This document shows, in pieces, positions 1 through 8,059 of a stretch of DNA of 30,995 nt. Source of the stretch: JAVBSN01 sp031556525 (GTDB lineage Bacteria > Bacillota > Clostridia > Lachnospirales > Lachnospiraceae); contig JAVBSS010000044.1 of the NCBI GenBank assembly GCA_031556525.1, forward strand, positions 1-30,995, written 5' to 3'. Both the position numbers and the translations under genes were made by a program. Every line of letters starts with the position of its first letter. Positions within the stretch are counted from its first letter, which is position 1. The notes under the pieces are model-generated. The model was not told the DNA's origin, ran no database searches, and worked only from the letters and a program-made list of their open reading frames with translations.

Positions 1-132
1 ACTTTCGAAGTAGCTGATAGACCAGCTAGAGAAGGAAGAAATCCTAAGACTGGCGAGCCAATGCCAATCGCAGCTTCAAAAGCTCCAAAATTTAAAGCTG
101 GTAAAGCTTTAAAGGATACAGTTAACGCATAA
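1..132 (+). CDS. hup: HU-family DNA-binding protein, C-terminal part
   Basis: The window opens inside this gene; 43 residues and a TAA stop are present. The visible part holds the HU arm signature (RPAREGRNPKTGEP) and the typical tail with FKAGKALKD. HU proteins are about 90 residues long, so roughly half is missing upstream. HU is a histone-like dimer that bends and compacts DNA. In many Clostridia, HU lies just upstream of the S4-domain gene rqcP, as here. A strong terminator follows within 20 bases, so it is probably transcribed separately from the next genes. The family call is firm because the arm motif is nearly invariant. Confidence 0.95.
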   Translation, partial: TFEVADRPAREGRNPKTGEPMPIAASKAPKFKAGKALKDTVNA

Positions 133-146
133 TTTCTGTATGAGAT

Positions 147-174
147 AAGGGTGCCTTCTAGGTGCCCTTTTTTT
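147..174 (+). terminator. Rho-independent terminator after HU
   Basis: Stem 147-155 pairs with 161-169 (AAGGGTGCC with GGTGCCCTT, including two G-U pairs), with loop TTCTA, followed by a run of seven or more T. It lies 15 bases after the HU stop codon. Confidence 0.85.
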
Positions 175-229
175 ACTTATAAGGAAGGATATAATTCAGT
201 ATATATAAATAGAGAGGTAGAATAGAATT

Positions 230-469
230 ATGAGATTAGATAAGTATTTAAAAGTGTCTAGATTAATAAAGAGAAGAACAGTTGCAAACGAGGCGTGTGA
301 TGCAGGTAGAGTTATGATAAATGATAAGACAGCCAAGGCATCTACAGATGTTAAATTAGGTGATATAATAGAGATTGGATTTGGAAACAAATCAGTTAAA
401 GTTGAGGTAACACAAATATTAGATACAACTAAAAAAGAAGATGCTAAAGAAATGTTTAAATATTTATAA
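230..469 (+). CDS. rqcP: RNA-binding S4 domain protein RqcP (YabO/Hsp15 family)
   Basis: This is a 79-residue protein starting MRLDKYLKVSRLIKRR, the S4 RNA-binding signature, followed by VANEACDAGRVMIND and a C-terminal beta part. In Bacillus subtilis the orthologue RqcP (formerly YabO) binds stalled 50S subunits carrying peptidyl-tRNA. There it works with RqcH to add poly-alanine tails to blocked nascent chains. The length fits RqcP rather than the longer S4 proteins. The neighbours yabP, yabQ and divIC are in the order seen in Bacillus (yabO-yabP-yabQ-divIC). The start is ATG with a GAGAGG ribosome binding site upstream. The function is inferred from family and synteny. Confidence 0.92.
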   Translation: MRLDKYLKVSRLIKRRTVANEACDAGRVMINDKTAKASTDVKLGDIIEIGFGNKSVKVEVTQILDTTKKEDAKEMFKYL

Positions 470-537
470 TATTAATATAAAAGTAATCATATTTGATTTA
501 TCCTTGTCATATATTCCAATAGACAAGGAGGTATTTT

Positions 538-822
538 ATGGATGACAGATTGCAAAATAGAGGGCACAAGATATCTTTATCAAATAGAGGTAATGGAAAT
601 ATTACTGGGGTAAAGGATGTACTATCTTTTGATACAAAAGAGATACTGCTAGAAACAGAACAAGGAATGTTAATGATAAAAGGTGAGGAACTTCACGTTA
701 GCAGATTAACTGTTGAAAAAGGGGAAATAGAGATAGATGGAAGAGTTGACAGCCTCACATATTCTAACAATAATTATGGAGCAAAAGAAAGTTCGGGCAT
801 TATAGGACGATTGTTTAAATAA
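538..822 (+). CDS. yabP: Sporulation protein YabP
   Basis: A 94-residue YabP/YqfC family protein. The core reads LSNRGNGNITGVKDVLSFDT, then a beta-rich stretch ending in GEIEIDGRVDSLTYS. YabP is needed for proper spore coat/cortex development in Bacillus; its biochemical activity is unknown. A near-perfect AAGGAGGT ribosome binding site precedes the ATG. The next gene, yabQ, starts three bases after the stop, so the two are probably co-transcribed and translationally linked. The call rests on motif and position in the rqcP-yabP-yabQ-divIC order. Confidence 0.92.
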   Translation: MDDRLQNRGHKISLSNRGNGNITGVKDVLSFDTKEILLETEQGMLMIKGEELHVSRLTVEKGEIEIDGRVDSLTYSNNNYGAKESSGIIGRLFK

Positions 823-825
823 CAT

Positions 826-1260
826 ATGGCAGATTTAATAGTATTTGAGGTTGATCTATTTGGAATTAGTATATTGTTAGGAATGATAATTGGCTGTTTT
901 TATGATATATTTGAAGCAATGAGAGAGTCTATTAAACATAAAACTGTATTTATAGCAATTGAGGATTTTGTTTTTTGGATTGTAACAACCTACATAGTAT
1001 TCTATACGTTTTATAAATTTAACTATGGGCAATTGCGCTCATATGTATTTATGGGGATATTCATAGGGCTGGTCATATATAAATATACACTTAGTAAAAT
1101 TGTGATTATGCTGATGAAGTTTATTTTCAAGATAATAGTAGCAGTATTTAAGATATTTGGTAGATGGATAATTATTCCATTAAGAAATTTATGTAAAAAT
1201 ACATCTAAAGCATTGAAAAATGCCAAGAAAACGATTAGAATAGCATTTAGAGGACAATAG
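826..1260 (+). CDS. yabQ: Sporulation protein YabQ, membrane
   Basis: A 144-residue hydrophobic protein with about three to four membrane segments (roughly residues 10-30, 43-65, 70-90 and 95-115) and a basic C-terminal tail. The N-terminal pattern with LGMIIGCFYDIFEA is characteristic of YabQ. YabQ localises to the forespore membranes and is needed for cortex formation in Bacillus. The ribosome binding site is weak, and only three bases separate it from yabP, suggesting translational coupling. It is shorter than the Bacillus protein, as is common in Clostridia. Confidence 0.88.
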   Translation: MADLIVFEVDLFGISILLGMIIGCFYDIFEAMRESIKHKTVFIAIEDFVFWIVTTYIVFYTFYKFNYGQLRSYVFMGIFIGLVIYKYTLSKIVIMLMKFIFKIIVAVFKIFGRWIIIPLRNLCKNTSKALKNAKKTIRIAFRGQ

Positions 1261-1278
1261 TATTTAGAGGTGAGATTA

Positions 1279-1596
1279 TTGAGTAAGAGAAGAATAAATA
1301 ACAGAATACGAAAAAAAGGTAAAAAAGATAAGACTGCAGCAGTTTTGATAGGATTTGTTGTAATGCTTTTATTTTGTTTGGTAGGATATAATACAATTAG
1401 TCTTAAGAATAAGGTTAATGAAGGCTCAGAGAAAGAAGAAATATTAGAGAAACAGATTGGTGAAGCTGAGAAGACATCTGAGGAATTAGAAACTAAGGAG
1501 CAATATATGCAGACTAAGAAGTATGTTGAAGATGTTGCCAAAGATAAGATAGGATTGGTTTATCCAGATGAAATCATAATTAAACCAGAAGAATAG
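1279..1596 (+). CDS. divIC: Septum formation initiator DivIC/FtsB
   Basis: A bitopic protein of about 105 residues: a basic cytoplasmic N-terminus, one membrane segment (AAVLIGFVVMLLFCLVGY), a coiled coil (NKVNEGSEKEEILEKQIGEA region) and a C-terminal segment ending KIGLVYPDEIIIKPEE. That ending is the typical FtsB/DivIC motif (KIGLV.P.E). It is a divisome component acting with FtsL/DivIB at the septum. I place the start at TTG 1279: the AGAGGTGA ribosome binding site at 1265-1272 is correctly spaced for it. The alternative in-frame GTG at 1270 would sit inside that site. A strong terminator follows directly. Confidence 0.92.
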   Translation: MSKRRINNRIRKKGKKDKTAAVLIGFVVMLLFCLVGYNTISLKNKVNEGSEKEEILEKQIGEAEKTSEELETKEQYMQTKKYVEDVAKDKIGLVYPDEIIIKPEE

Positions 1597-1606
1597 TGAT
1601 AATGTT

Positions 1607-1639
1607 AAGTCGTAGGAGTTCGCTCCTATGACTTTTTTA
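1607..1639 (+). terminator. Strong terminator after divIC
   Basis: A 12-bp stem (1607-1618 with 1623-1634, one G-U pair) is closed by the very stable tetraloop TTCG and followed by seven T. It ends the rqcP-yabP-yabQ-divIC unit. Confidence 0.95.
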
Positions 1640-1651
1640 TTTAAAATGTTC

Positions 1652-1706
1652 TTGACAAATATATATCGCAGTGCTATATATGTATATATCGAGGTGCGAT
1701 ATACAT
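1652..1706 (+). promoter_or_regulatory. Promoter with tandem palindromic operators upstream of the ABC exporter
   Basis: TTGACA (1652-1657), a 17-base spacer and TATATA (1675-1680) form a sigma-A-like promoter. It overlaps two imperfect direct copies of a 19-bp palindrome. Copy one (1662-1680) is TATATCG-CAGTG-CTATATA. Copy two (1685-1703) is TATATCG-AGGTG-CGATATA, with perfect 7-bp arms. The copies start 23 bp apart. A further perfect dyad, ATGTATA (1680-1686) with TATACAT (1700-1706), overlaps copy two. The layout suggests a dimeric repressor covering the -10 and start site. No regulator gene adjoins, so the cognate protein is unknown; PadR, GntR or TetR type are possible. Confidence 0.7.
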
Positions 1707-1717
1707 GAAAAAAATTA

Positions 1718-1746
1718 TTGACACTAAATGTAAAGTGAACTATACT
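1718..1746 (+). promoter_or_regulatory. Second sigma-A promoter of the ABC exporter operon
   Basis: Consensus TTGACA (1718-1723), a 17-base spacer and TATACT (1741-1746) lie just downstream of the tandem palindromes. A transcript from here would have a leader of about 100 bases containing GAGAA (1773-1777) and TTCTC (1790-1794), a possible weak stem. I see no known riboswitch in the leader. Confidence 0.65.
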
Positions 1747-1850
1747 ATACTATTATCACTTAGTGACTGGCAGAGAACTTAGCGAGGTATTCTCGAGCTT
1801 GGTGTATATTGTATACTTAAGTAAAATAATGTAAAGAAGGGAAACTAATT

Positions 1851-2627
1851 ATGATAGAAATAAATAATCTAACCAAGATTTATAAACTGTCTAAGAAACA
1901 GATGGCAGAGCAGAAGACAAAAAAGAATATGAAAATAGCAGTAGATAAAGTAACATTTTCAGCTACAGAAGGAGAGATATTTGGTTTGCTAGGACCTAAT
2001 GGTGCAGGTAAGACAACAACTCTTAGATGTATTGCGACCCTACTTAATCCAACTGAAGGAGATATAACTGTTCAAGGATATAATACAGTTAAAGAGGGGG
2101 AAGCGGTTAGGAAGAGTATAGCATTCTTAACTAATGAAATTAAACTAGACCCACAATTTACACCTAAATATTTATTTAACTTCTTTGGCAAACTTCGAGG
2201 AATGGATCAGGAGAAAATTAATGAAAGAAGAGAAGAGTTATTTGGATATTTTGGAATACATGAATTTCAAGATAAGAAGATTCAAGAATTATCAACAGGT
2301 ATGAAACAAAAAGCATCAATAGCAGTAAGTCTGGCTCATGACCCAGATGTTGTAATATTTGATGAACCAACTAATGGTCTTGATATTATTACAGCCAGAG
2401 CGGTAACAGATTATTTAAAAGTTCTTAAGGAACAAGGAAAAGTTGTAATAGTATCAACTCATATAATGTCAGAAGCAGAAAAGTTATGTGATAGAATAGC
2501 CATGATAATACAGGGTAAATGTGTATTTAACGGAACATTAGCTGAGGCACTAGAAAATAATAATTCAAAAGATTTAGAAGATGCATTTTTTGAAATATAT
2601 AAAAATACTGTAGGAGGTGAGGAATAA
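1851..2627 (+). CDS. ABC transporter ATP-binding protein, NatA/CcmA-like
   Basis: A 258-residue ABC ATPase. Walker A is GPNGAGKT (about residues 48-55), the signature region reads ELSTGMKQKASIA, and Walker B is VVIFDEPTNGLD. It is followed by an H-loop His in STHIMSEAE. The family drives ABC-2 exporters such as the sodium exporter NatAB and drug or lipid exporters; the substrate here cannot be read from sequence. The stop codon and the start of the permease overlap in TAATG, so the two are translationally coupled. The start has an AGAAGGG ribosome binding site. Palindromic operators upstream suggest inducible expression. Confidence 0.93.
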   Translation: MIEINNLTKIYKLSKKQMAEQKTKKNMKIAVDKVTFSATEGEIFGLLGPNGAGKTTTLRCIATLLNPTEGDITVQGYNTVKEGEAVRKSIAFLTNEIKLDPQFTPKYLFNFFGKLRGMDQEKINERREELFGYFGIHEFQDKKIQELSTGMKQKASIAVSLAHDPDVVIFDEPTNGLDIITARAVTDYLKVLKEQGKVVIVSTHIMSEAEKLCDRIAMIIQGKCVFNGTLAEALENNNSKDLEDAFFEIYKNTVGGEE

Positions 2628-3862
2628 TGAGTTATACATTTACTATAATGAAAAAAGAGTTATACAGAGTCTTTTCGGACAAGAAGTTAATATTCTCGTT
2701 ATTTATCTTGCCAGCTATATTGGTAATAGGAATATATGCATTGATGGGACAGATGGTTACAGCTATGCTTGATGATCAAGAAAACCATACTGCTACAGTA
2801 ATGGTAGTTAATGCACCAGATGAGGTTAGAGCATATATAGAAGAGACTACAGCAGTATCGAAATATGATATTGAATATGATGCAGATACTAGTAGCATGG
2901 ATTCATATAAAGATAGAATATATACAGGTGATTTAGACTTAATAGTGTACTTTGAAGAATCATTCTTAAATGATATTTCAGAAGCGGATGTTGTTCCAGA
3001 CGTTAAGACTTATTATAATCCATCAGAAGATTATTCAAGTAATGCAAGGGAAGCTTTTGTATATGAATTTTTAAATGGATATAAAGAGCAAAAGTTAATT
3101 GATATAGTAGGAAGCAAAGAGGCATTAACAGTATTTACTATAGACGCTGATAATCAAGAATCTGTAATACAAGATGATAGCAAGGCAATAGGTAAAATGT
3201 TAGGAAGCATTATACCTTATATAATTACTATATTACTATTTGCAGGAGCAATGTCTTTAGGTGTAGATACCTTTGCAGGTGAGAAAGAGCGAGGAACAAT
3301 GGCAAGTATGCTTATTGCGCCTATAAAGAGAAGTGACATTGTATATGGTAAATTATTAGCACTTATGATTTTATCGGGATTATCAGCATTAATATATGGA
3401 GTATCGATGATATTGGCAATGCCGCTTATGGCAAATATGACTATGTCGGGTAGTGCTACAGCGGACTTAAGTGGAATAGGGGCACTTATAAGCTTTAACC
3501 CTGTTCAAATATTAATGTTATTAGCAGTTATTATATCGCTAGTGTTTGTATATGTTTCGATTATTGCATTACCGGCAGTATTTGCTAAAGATGTAAAGAC
3601 TGGAAGTACTTACGTAATGCCAGTCTATATGATAGTTATGATGAGTGGAATGTTAACAATGTTTTTAGGTGAGAATGCAAAACTTTATGAATATGCAATT
3701 CCTTTGTATGGTTCAGCTGTAGCACTTAAGAATATATTCAGTACAGATATAACAGGAGTGGCATTTGCTATAGCTGTGGGGGGCAACTTAATATTCGGTA
3801 TTATAATGGCTTATATTATTACTAAGGCATTTAATAGTGAGAAGGTTATGTTTGATGCTTAA
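2627..3862 (+). CDS. ABC-2 type exporter permease, NatB-like
   Basis: A 411-residue permease with one N-terminal membrane helix (about 22-42), a large extracytoplasmic domain of about 150 residues, then five or six helices. The loop with GVDTFAGEKERGTMASMLIAPIKRS is the hallmark of the NatB/YhaP subfamily. It overlaps the ATPase gene by one base (TAATG), giving a two-component exporter. NatB exports sodium in Bacillus, but many relatives carry unrelated substrates, so I do not assign one. No clear hairpin terminator follows before the spoIIE control region. Confidence 0.88.
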   Translation: MSYTFTIMKKELYRVFSDKKLIFSLFILPAILVIGIYALMGQMVTAMLDDQENHTATVMVVNAPDEVRAYIEETTAVSKYDIEYDADTSSMDSYKDRIYTGDLDLIVYFEESFLNDISEADVVPDVKTYYNPSEDYSSNAREAFVYEFLNGYKEQKLIDIVGSKEALTVFTIDADNQESVIQDDSKAIGKMLGSIIPYIITILLFAGAMSLGVDTFAGEKERGTMASMLIAPIKRSDIVYGKLLALMILSGLSALIYGVSMILAMPLMANMTMSGSATADLSGIGALISFNPVQILMLLAVIISLVFVYVSIIALPAVFAKDVKTGSTYVMPVYMIVMMSGMLTMFLGENAKLYEYAIPLYGSAVALKNIFSTDITGVAFAIAVGGNLIFGIIMAYIITKAFNSEKVMFDA

Positions 3863-3870
3863 TTATAAAA

Positions 3871-3908
3871 TGTCTAAAAAGTTAATTCGATTGGTGTATA
3901 ATTAGACA
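3871..3908 (+). promoter_or_regulatory. Putative Spo0A-controlled promoter of spoIIE
   Basis: TGTCTAA (3871-3877) and TTAGACA (3902-3908) are inverted copies of a one-mismatch 0A box (TGTCGAA). The upstream copy overlaps the -35 position of a promoter whose -10 is TATAAT (3897-3902). With a 17-base spacer the -35 hexamer falls at 3874-3879 and does not resemble TTGACA. That is the architecture expected of a Spo0A-activated sigma-A promoter, as known for spoIIE in Bacillus. The assignment is inferred from position and motif. Confidence 0.55.
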
Positions 3909-3972
3909 AAATATTTCTTGTACACTTATTATAATTGACCACACTTTGAAAAATATATGGAGGTGTGGTGTA

Positions 3973-6057
3973 ATGAAATACAAGAAAGAAAATATAGGGA
4001 TACATATATTAGCGTTTTTTGCTGCAAGGTGCGGTATTGCTGATATGTATCCCTTTGTGATTTCGTTGTTTTTGGCAGCTTACTTAGAAGATATGAGTGA
4101 TATGTGGTTATATTTAATATTAGTATTGGGGGTAGCATCTACGCTAAGTTTAGGCGCATTTGCAAAGTATGCAATAACGCTAATTGCAATAGTTATATTT
4201 ATGGGTTTGTTTAGTGAGAAGAGGGATAGACAAAATAAATTTTTTGTGGCAGCAGTTGGTGGTGCTTTAACTGCATTTTCCCATGCTGGATTGTTAGTAC
4301 TAAGTGGAGCGCCTAAATATACTCCAGTTATGGCATTGTTAGAAGGTATCGTAGTATTTTCGTTTGTATTTATACTAGATAAAGCTATAGAAACAGTTAA
4401 AGAGAAACCCAATATTGCATATATTAAAAACGAACATGTAATAAGTATACTGTGCTTTATGTCAATTATATTGTTTGGAACGCCGCTGTATATAGGAAAT
4501 ACATTTACAATATTAGAAATGATTATGCTATATGGAGTTCTATATGTGGGATACAGATTTGGAACGAGTTATGGAACATGCGTAAGTGCTATTTGCGGAG
4601 GAATAATGGCTATACGGACAGGAATGCCAGAATATGTGGGAGTATTTGTTGCAATTGGACTTATAAGTGGTGTGCTAGGGGAGTTAGGTAGAATTCTATC
4701 AAGTGTGGCAGTGGTAATTGCTATTGTGTTCATGGGAACTACATTCTTTGAGACACTAATACAAGTTGATAGCTTAAGAAGTGTAATATCAGCAATCGCA
4801 TTGTTTTTATTAACACCAAGTAACTTTATGATTAAGATGAGAGAGATAAAGAAAGATTATTCGATGGAAAATCTTCAGGAGGAGATTAATAACATAACAA
4901 AAATGCGGTTAAAAGAATTTGCAAATGGATTTAGGCGGATGGAAAAAATATTTCAACCTAACACTATTAAGATGAATCTTGTAAGTGAAAATGGACAAGT
5001 TGTAGATAGTTATAATATGCTTAATTCTCTTGAAAGTATGAACAATTCTATTGTGGAGAATAGGAAGGCATTTATGGGACAAATAAGCCAAATAGGCGAT
5101 ATTATAGATTCGTTTTCAATTAATATTGATGATAGAATAAAACTTAAGAAAAATGTAGAGGCATTAATTATAGAACGATTTATGAAACGTAATATTGCTG
5201 TAAAGAAAATAGTTTTGATAAATAATAAAGAGGGTAAGAGTCAGGTTTTTCTAACAGCTAAAACAATAAAAGGGAAAATTATGACCTCTAAAGAAGCGGC
5301 AAGAATTATAGGTGAAATATTAAATCAAAACTATAGAGTGTGCGAGTATAGTAAAAATATAATAGGAAAAGAATATGGGGTTATTACATTTGAAGAAGAC
5401 ACCAATTTCAGAGTGTTAACAGGTGCAAGAAAAATAGCAAAATATAAAGAAGAAGTATCGGGTGATAATTATACATTGCGAGAATTATCAAACGGAGAAA
5501 TGATGATGTTATTATCAGATGGAATGGGAAGTGGTGCAGTAGCGGCGGCAGAGAGTGAAACGGTAGTAGAATCACTAGAGCAATTATTAGAAGCAGGATT
5601 TAAGAAAGAGTTAGCTATAAAGATGCTTAATTCTATAGTAAGTTTTAGGAGTGAAGGAAATGCTTTTACAACACTGGATCTATGTGTGTTGAATATGTAT
5701 TCAGGTATGTGTGAATTTATAAAACTAGGGGCAGCAACAACTTTCATAAAAAGACATGAGTGGATTGAGACTATAAAATCAACATCATTACCTGTTGGGA
5801 TATTAGAGAATGTAGAAACTGATACTACAACCAAGAAATTATTTGATGGAGATATGGTAGTAATGTTGAGCGATGGTGCACTTGATGGAATTATTTTTGA
5901 TGATAAGGAACAGTATATGGCAGACTTGATACTTAGATTGGATACAAATGATCCACAAGAATTAGTAGATGGTATTGTCTATAATATATTGAAAATGAAT
6001 GGAAATAAAATGACAGATGATGTTTCAGCAATAGCAATGGGAATACATGGTAAGTAA
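3973..6057 (+). CDS. spoIIE: Stage II sporulation protein E, membrane PP2C phosphatase
   Basis: A 694-residue protein. Roughly the first 300 residues form about ten membrane segments, followed by a linker and a C-terminal PP2C phosphatase domain. Metal-binding aspartates lie in LLSDGMGSG (about D516) and MLSDGALDG (about D634). The start is ATG 3973, eight bases after GGAGGTG; an upstream in-frame codon at 3946 lacks such a site. SpoIIE dephosphorylates SpoIIAA at the polar septum, releasing the forespore sigma factor F. It is somewhat shorter than the 827-residue Bacillus protein, as in other Clostridia. The gene precedes tilS, hpt and ftsH, a widespread order in Firmicutes. Confidence 0.96.
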   Translation: MKYKKENIGIHILAFFAARCGIADMYPFVISLFLAAYLEDMSDMWLYLILVLGVASTLSLGAFAKYAITLIAIVIFMGLFSEKRDRQNKFFVAAVGGALTAFSHAGLLVLSGAPKYTPVMALLEGIVVFSFVFILDKAIETVKEKPNIAYIKNEHVISILCFMSIILFGTPLYIGNTFTILEMIMLYGVLYVGYRFGTSYGTCVSAICGGIMAIRTGMPEYVGVFVAIGLISGVLGELGRILSSVAVVIAIVFMGTTFFETLIQVDSLRSVISAIALFLLTPSNFMIKMREIKKDYSMENLQEEINNITKMRLKEFANGFRRMEKIFQPNTIKMNLVSENGQVVDSYNMLNSLESMNNSIVENRKAFMGQISQIGDIIDSFSINIDDRIKLKKNVEALIIERFMKRNIAVKKIVLINNKEGKSQVFLTAKTIKGKIMTSKEAARIIGEILNQNYRVCEYSKNIIGKEYGVITFEEDTNFRVLTGARKIAKYKEEVSGDNYTLRELSNGEMMMLLSDGMGSGAVAAAESETVVESLEQLLEAGFKKELAIKMLNSIVSFRSEGNAFTTLDLCVLNMYSGMCEFIKLGAATTFIKRHEWIETIKSTSLPVGILENVETDTTTKKLFDGDMVVMLSDGALDGIIFDDKEQYMADLILRLDTNDPQELVDGIVYNILKMNGNKMTDDVSAIAMGIHGK

Positions 6058-6140
6058 AAGTTGCAATTTTCATAATGAAATAGTAATATTCATAGTATAG
6101 AAATAGGTATGTTAGGCTGTAGTACTTTAGGAGAAAACCG

Positions 6141-7514
6141 ATGTTAGATAAGATAAGAAACTATATAAATAAAAATAATATGATTAAACAAGATGAAAAA
6201 ATCATTGTAGGCGTATCAGGAGGAGCTGATTCGGTATGTCTATTGTTTATATTGTGTCAATTATATGGAGTGGATAACATAGTTGGTGTGCATATTAATC
6301 ACATGCTTAGAGGCGACGATGCAAACAAGGATGAAGAGTATGTAGTTAGTCTGTGCGGTAAGCTAGGAATAGAGATAATTACTTTTAGGAAGGATATATT
6401 AGATATGGCTAATAGTCTTGGCATATCTACTGAAGAAGCTGGAAGAAAGTATAGGTATGAGTGCTTTAATATAGTGGCAGCAGACAAAGATTGTGAAAAG
6501 ATTGCTGTAGCTCATCATAAAAATGATTTAGCAGAGACTGTAATATTTAATATGATTAGAGGAAGCGGGTTACAGGGTGTTGCAGGAATACCATCAGCAA
6601 GAGGAAATATAATTCGCCCGTTGCTAGATGTAAGTAGAGAAGAAATAGAGAACTATTTGATTGAACAAAATATTTCTTATAGAATTGATGAAACAAATAA
6701 CGAAAATGATTATACTCGGAATAAGATTAGAAATATTATTTTACCTCAAATGATAGATATTAACAGTAGTGCCATTGAACATATAAATCAGTTTGCAGAT
6801 ACAGCAAAGGAATATATAGAGTATGTTGATGATATAATTAATAGTATATACTCAGATATAGTTACTATTAAGGAAGGCAGATACTATGTTGACATTAATA
6901 AGATAAATGAGCATCCAGAATTAATCAAGAAGAAGGTTTTGTATAGGGTTATAGTATCAATTGCGAATAAGGCAAAGGACATTACAAATGCTCATGTGAT
7001 AAGTGTGATGGAATTGTTAGATAACGAAGTGGGAAAACAAGTTAATCTAGCATATGGAATAGTTGGCAAGAGGCAGTATACGGATGTTGTATTATATATC
7101 AAGAGGGAAGAAGTAAGTCTGGCAGATATAGTATTGGACGAGGAAATTACGGAGTATTGTAATGGAGACGTACGGATAAAAGTAAGAAAATTTGAATATA
7201 GTTCAGATTATGAAATTCCTAAAAAACAGTATACGAAAGCCTTTGATTGTGATAAAATAAAATTTAATTTGCATTTTAGAAGTTTTAAAGATGAAGATTA
7301 TATAATAATAAATAATTCTGGAAACAGAAAGAAGATAAACAGATTGTTTATTGATAATAAAATACCTGCAATAGAACGAGAAAATACATTGGTTATAGCG
7401 GATGGGGACAGTGTTTTATGGGCTTTGGGTATTAGAGCTAGCGAAGGATATAAAATAGACGAGACAACAAGAACTGTTATCGAGATAGAATATAGTACAA
7501 AGGAGAATGATTGA
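6141..7514 (+). CDS. tilS: tRNA(Ile)-lysidine synthetase
   Basis: A 457-residue N-type ATP pyrophosphatase with the PP-loop SGGADS at residues 26-31, then HINHMLRGDDAN and HHKNDLAETV motifs, and a C-terminal TilS domain. TilS converts cytidine 34 of the CAU anticodon of one tRNA-Ile to lysidine, allowing it to read AUA. AUA is a common codon in this AT-rich DNA (visible throughout these genes). An AGGAGA ribosome binding site precedes ATG 6141. The stop lies one base before the hpt start, indicating coupling. Confidence 0.96.
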   Translation: MLDKIRNYINKNNMIKQDEKIIVGVSGGADSVCLLFILCQLYGVDNIVGVHINHMLRGDDANKDEEYVVSLCGKLGIEIITFRKDILDMANSLGISTEEAGRKYRYECFNIVAADKDCEKIAVAHHKNDLAETVIFNMIRGSGLQGVAGIPSARGNIIRPLLDVSREEIENYLIEQNISYRIDETNNENDYTRNKIRNIILPQMIDINSSAIEHINQFADTAKEYIEYVDDIINSIYSDIVTIKEGRYYVDINKINEHPELIKKKVLYRVIVSIANKAKDITNAHVISVMELLDNEVGKQVNLAYGIVGKRQYTDVVLYIKREEVSLADIVLDEEITEYCNGDVRIKVRKFEYSSDYEIPKKQYTKAFDCDKIKFNLHFRSFKDEDYIIINNSGNRKKINRLFIDNKIPAIERENTLVIADGDSVLWALGIRASEGYKIDETTRTVIEIEYSTKEND

Positions 7515-7515
7515 T

Positions 7516-8037
7516 ATGGCACAAAATATTGATGTTATGATTACTGAAGAAGAGATTAAAGCAAAGATATCTAGATTAGGAGCAAAGATTAGTAAAGAAT
7601 ACGCAGGAAAGTCAGTACATTTAATTGGTGTATTAAAGGGAAGTGTATTTTTTATGTGTGAGTTAGCTCAACATATTACTGTACCAGTAACAATGGACTT
7701 TATGTCTGTTTCAAGTTATGGTGCAGGAACAACATCTAGTGGTGAGGTTAAGATTCTTAAAGATTTAGATGAGCCATTAGAGGGTAAGAATGTTATATTA
7801 GTAGAAGATATAGTTGATAGTGGAAATACACTAAAGGTTTTAAGAGCTGTGTTGGAAGCTAGAAACCCAGAGAGTTTTCAAATAATTACGCTTCTTGACA
7901 AGCCAGATAGAAGAGAAGTAGAAGTACAGATAGAACAAAGTTGTTTTACTATAGCAGATGAATTTGTTGTTGGATATGGTTTGGATTTTGCACAAAAGTA
8001 TAGGAACTTACCATATGTAGGTGTAGTTAGAAAGTAG
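7516..8037 (+). CDS. hpt: Hypoxanthine phosphoribosyltransferase
   Basis: A 173-residue enzyme of purine salvage that makes IMP and GMP from hypoxanthine or guanine and PRPP. The PRPP-binding loop VILVEDIVDSGNTL, the flexible-loop region FMSVSSYGAGTTSSGEVKI, and the C-terminal DFVVG-like stretch (EFVVGYGLDFAQKYRNLPYVG) are all present. I choose ATG 7516: AAGGAGA ends about nine bases upstream, whereas the in-frame ATG at 7507 is directly next to that site. It follows tilS by one base and precedes ftsH, the common Firmicute arrangement. Confidence 0.96.
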   Translation: MAQNIDVMITEEEIKAKISRLGAKISKEYAGKSVHLIGVLKGSVFFMCELAQHITVPVTMDFMSVSSYGAGTTSSGEVKILKDLDEPLEGKNVILVEDIVDSGNTLKVLRAVLEARNPESFQIITLLDKPDRREVEVQIEQSCFTIADEFVVGYGLDFAQKYRNLPYVGVVRK

Positions 8038-8059
8038 TTGAAGGGAGTATATATTTATA

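Noticed and set aside
1270..1278. GTG start for divIC
   Set aside because: The codon lies within the ribosome binding site of the TTG at 1279.
1747..1850. Riboswitch in the exporter leader
   Set aside because: Only a weak 5-bp stem is visible and no known aptamer core could be matched.
4452..4691. Plus-strand frame inside spoIIE
   Set aside because: It is an alternate-frame shadow of the membrane region of spoIIE with no ribosome binding site.
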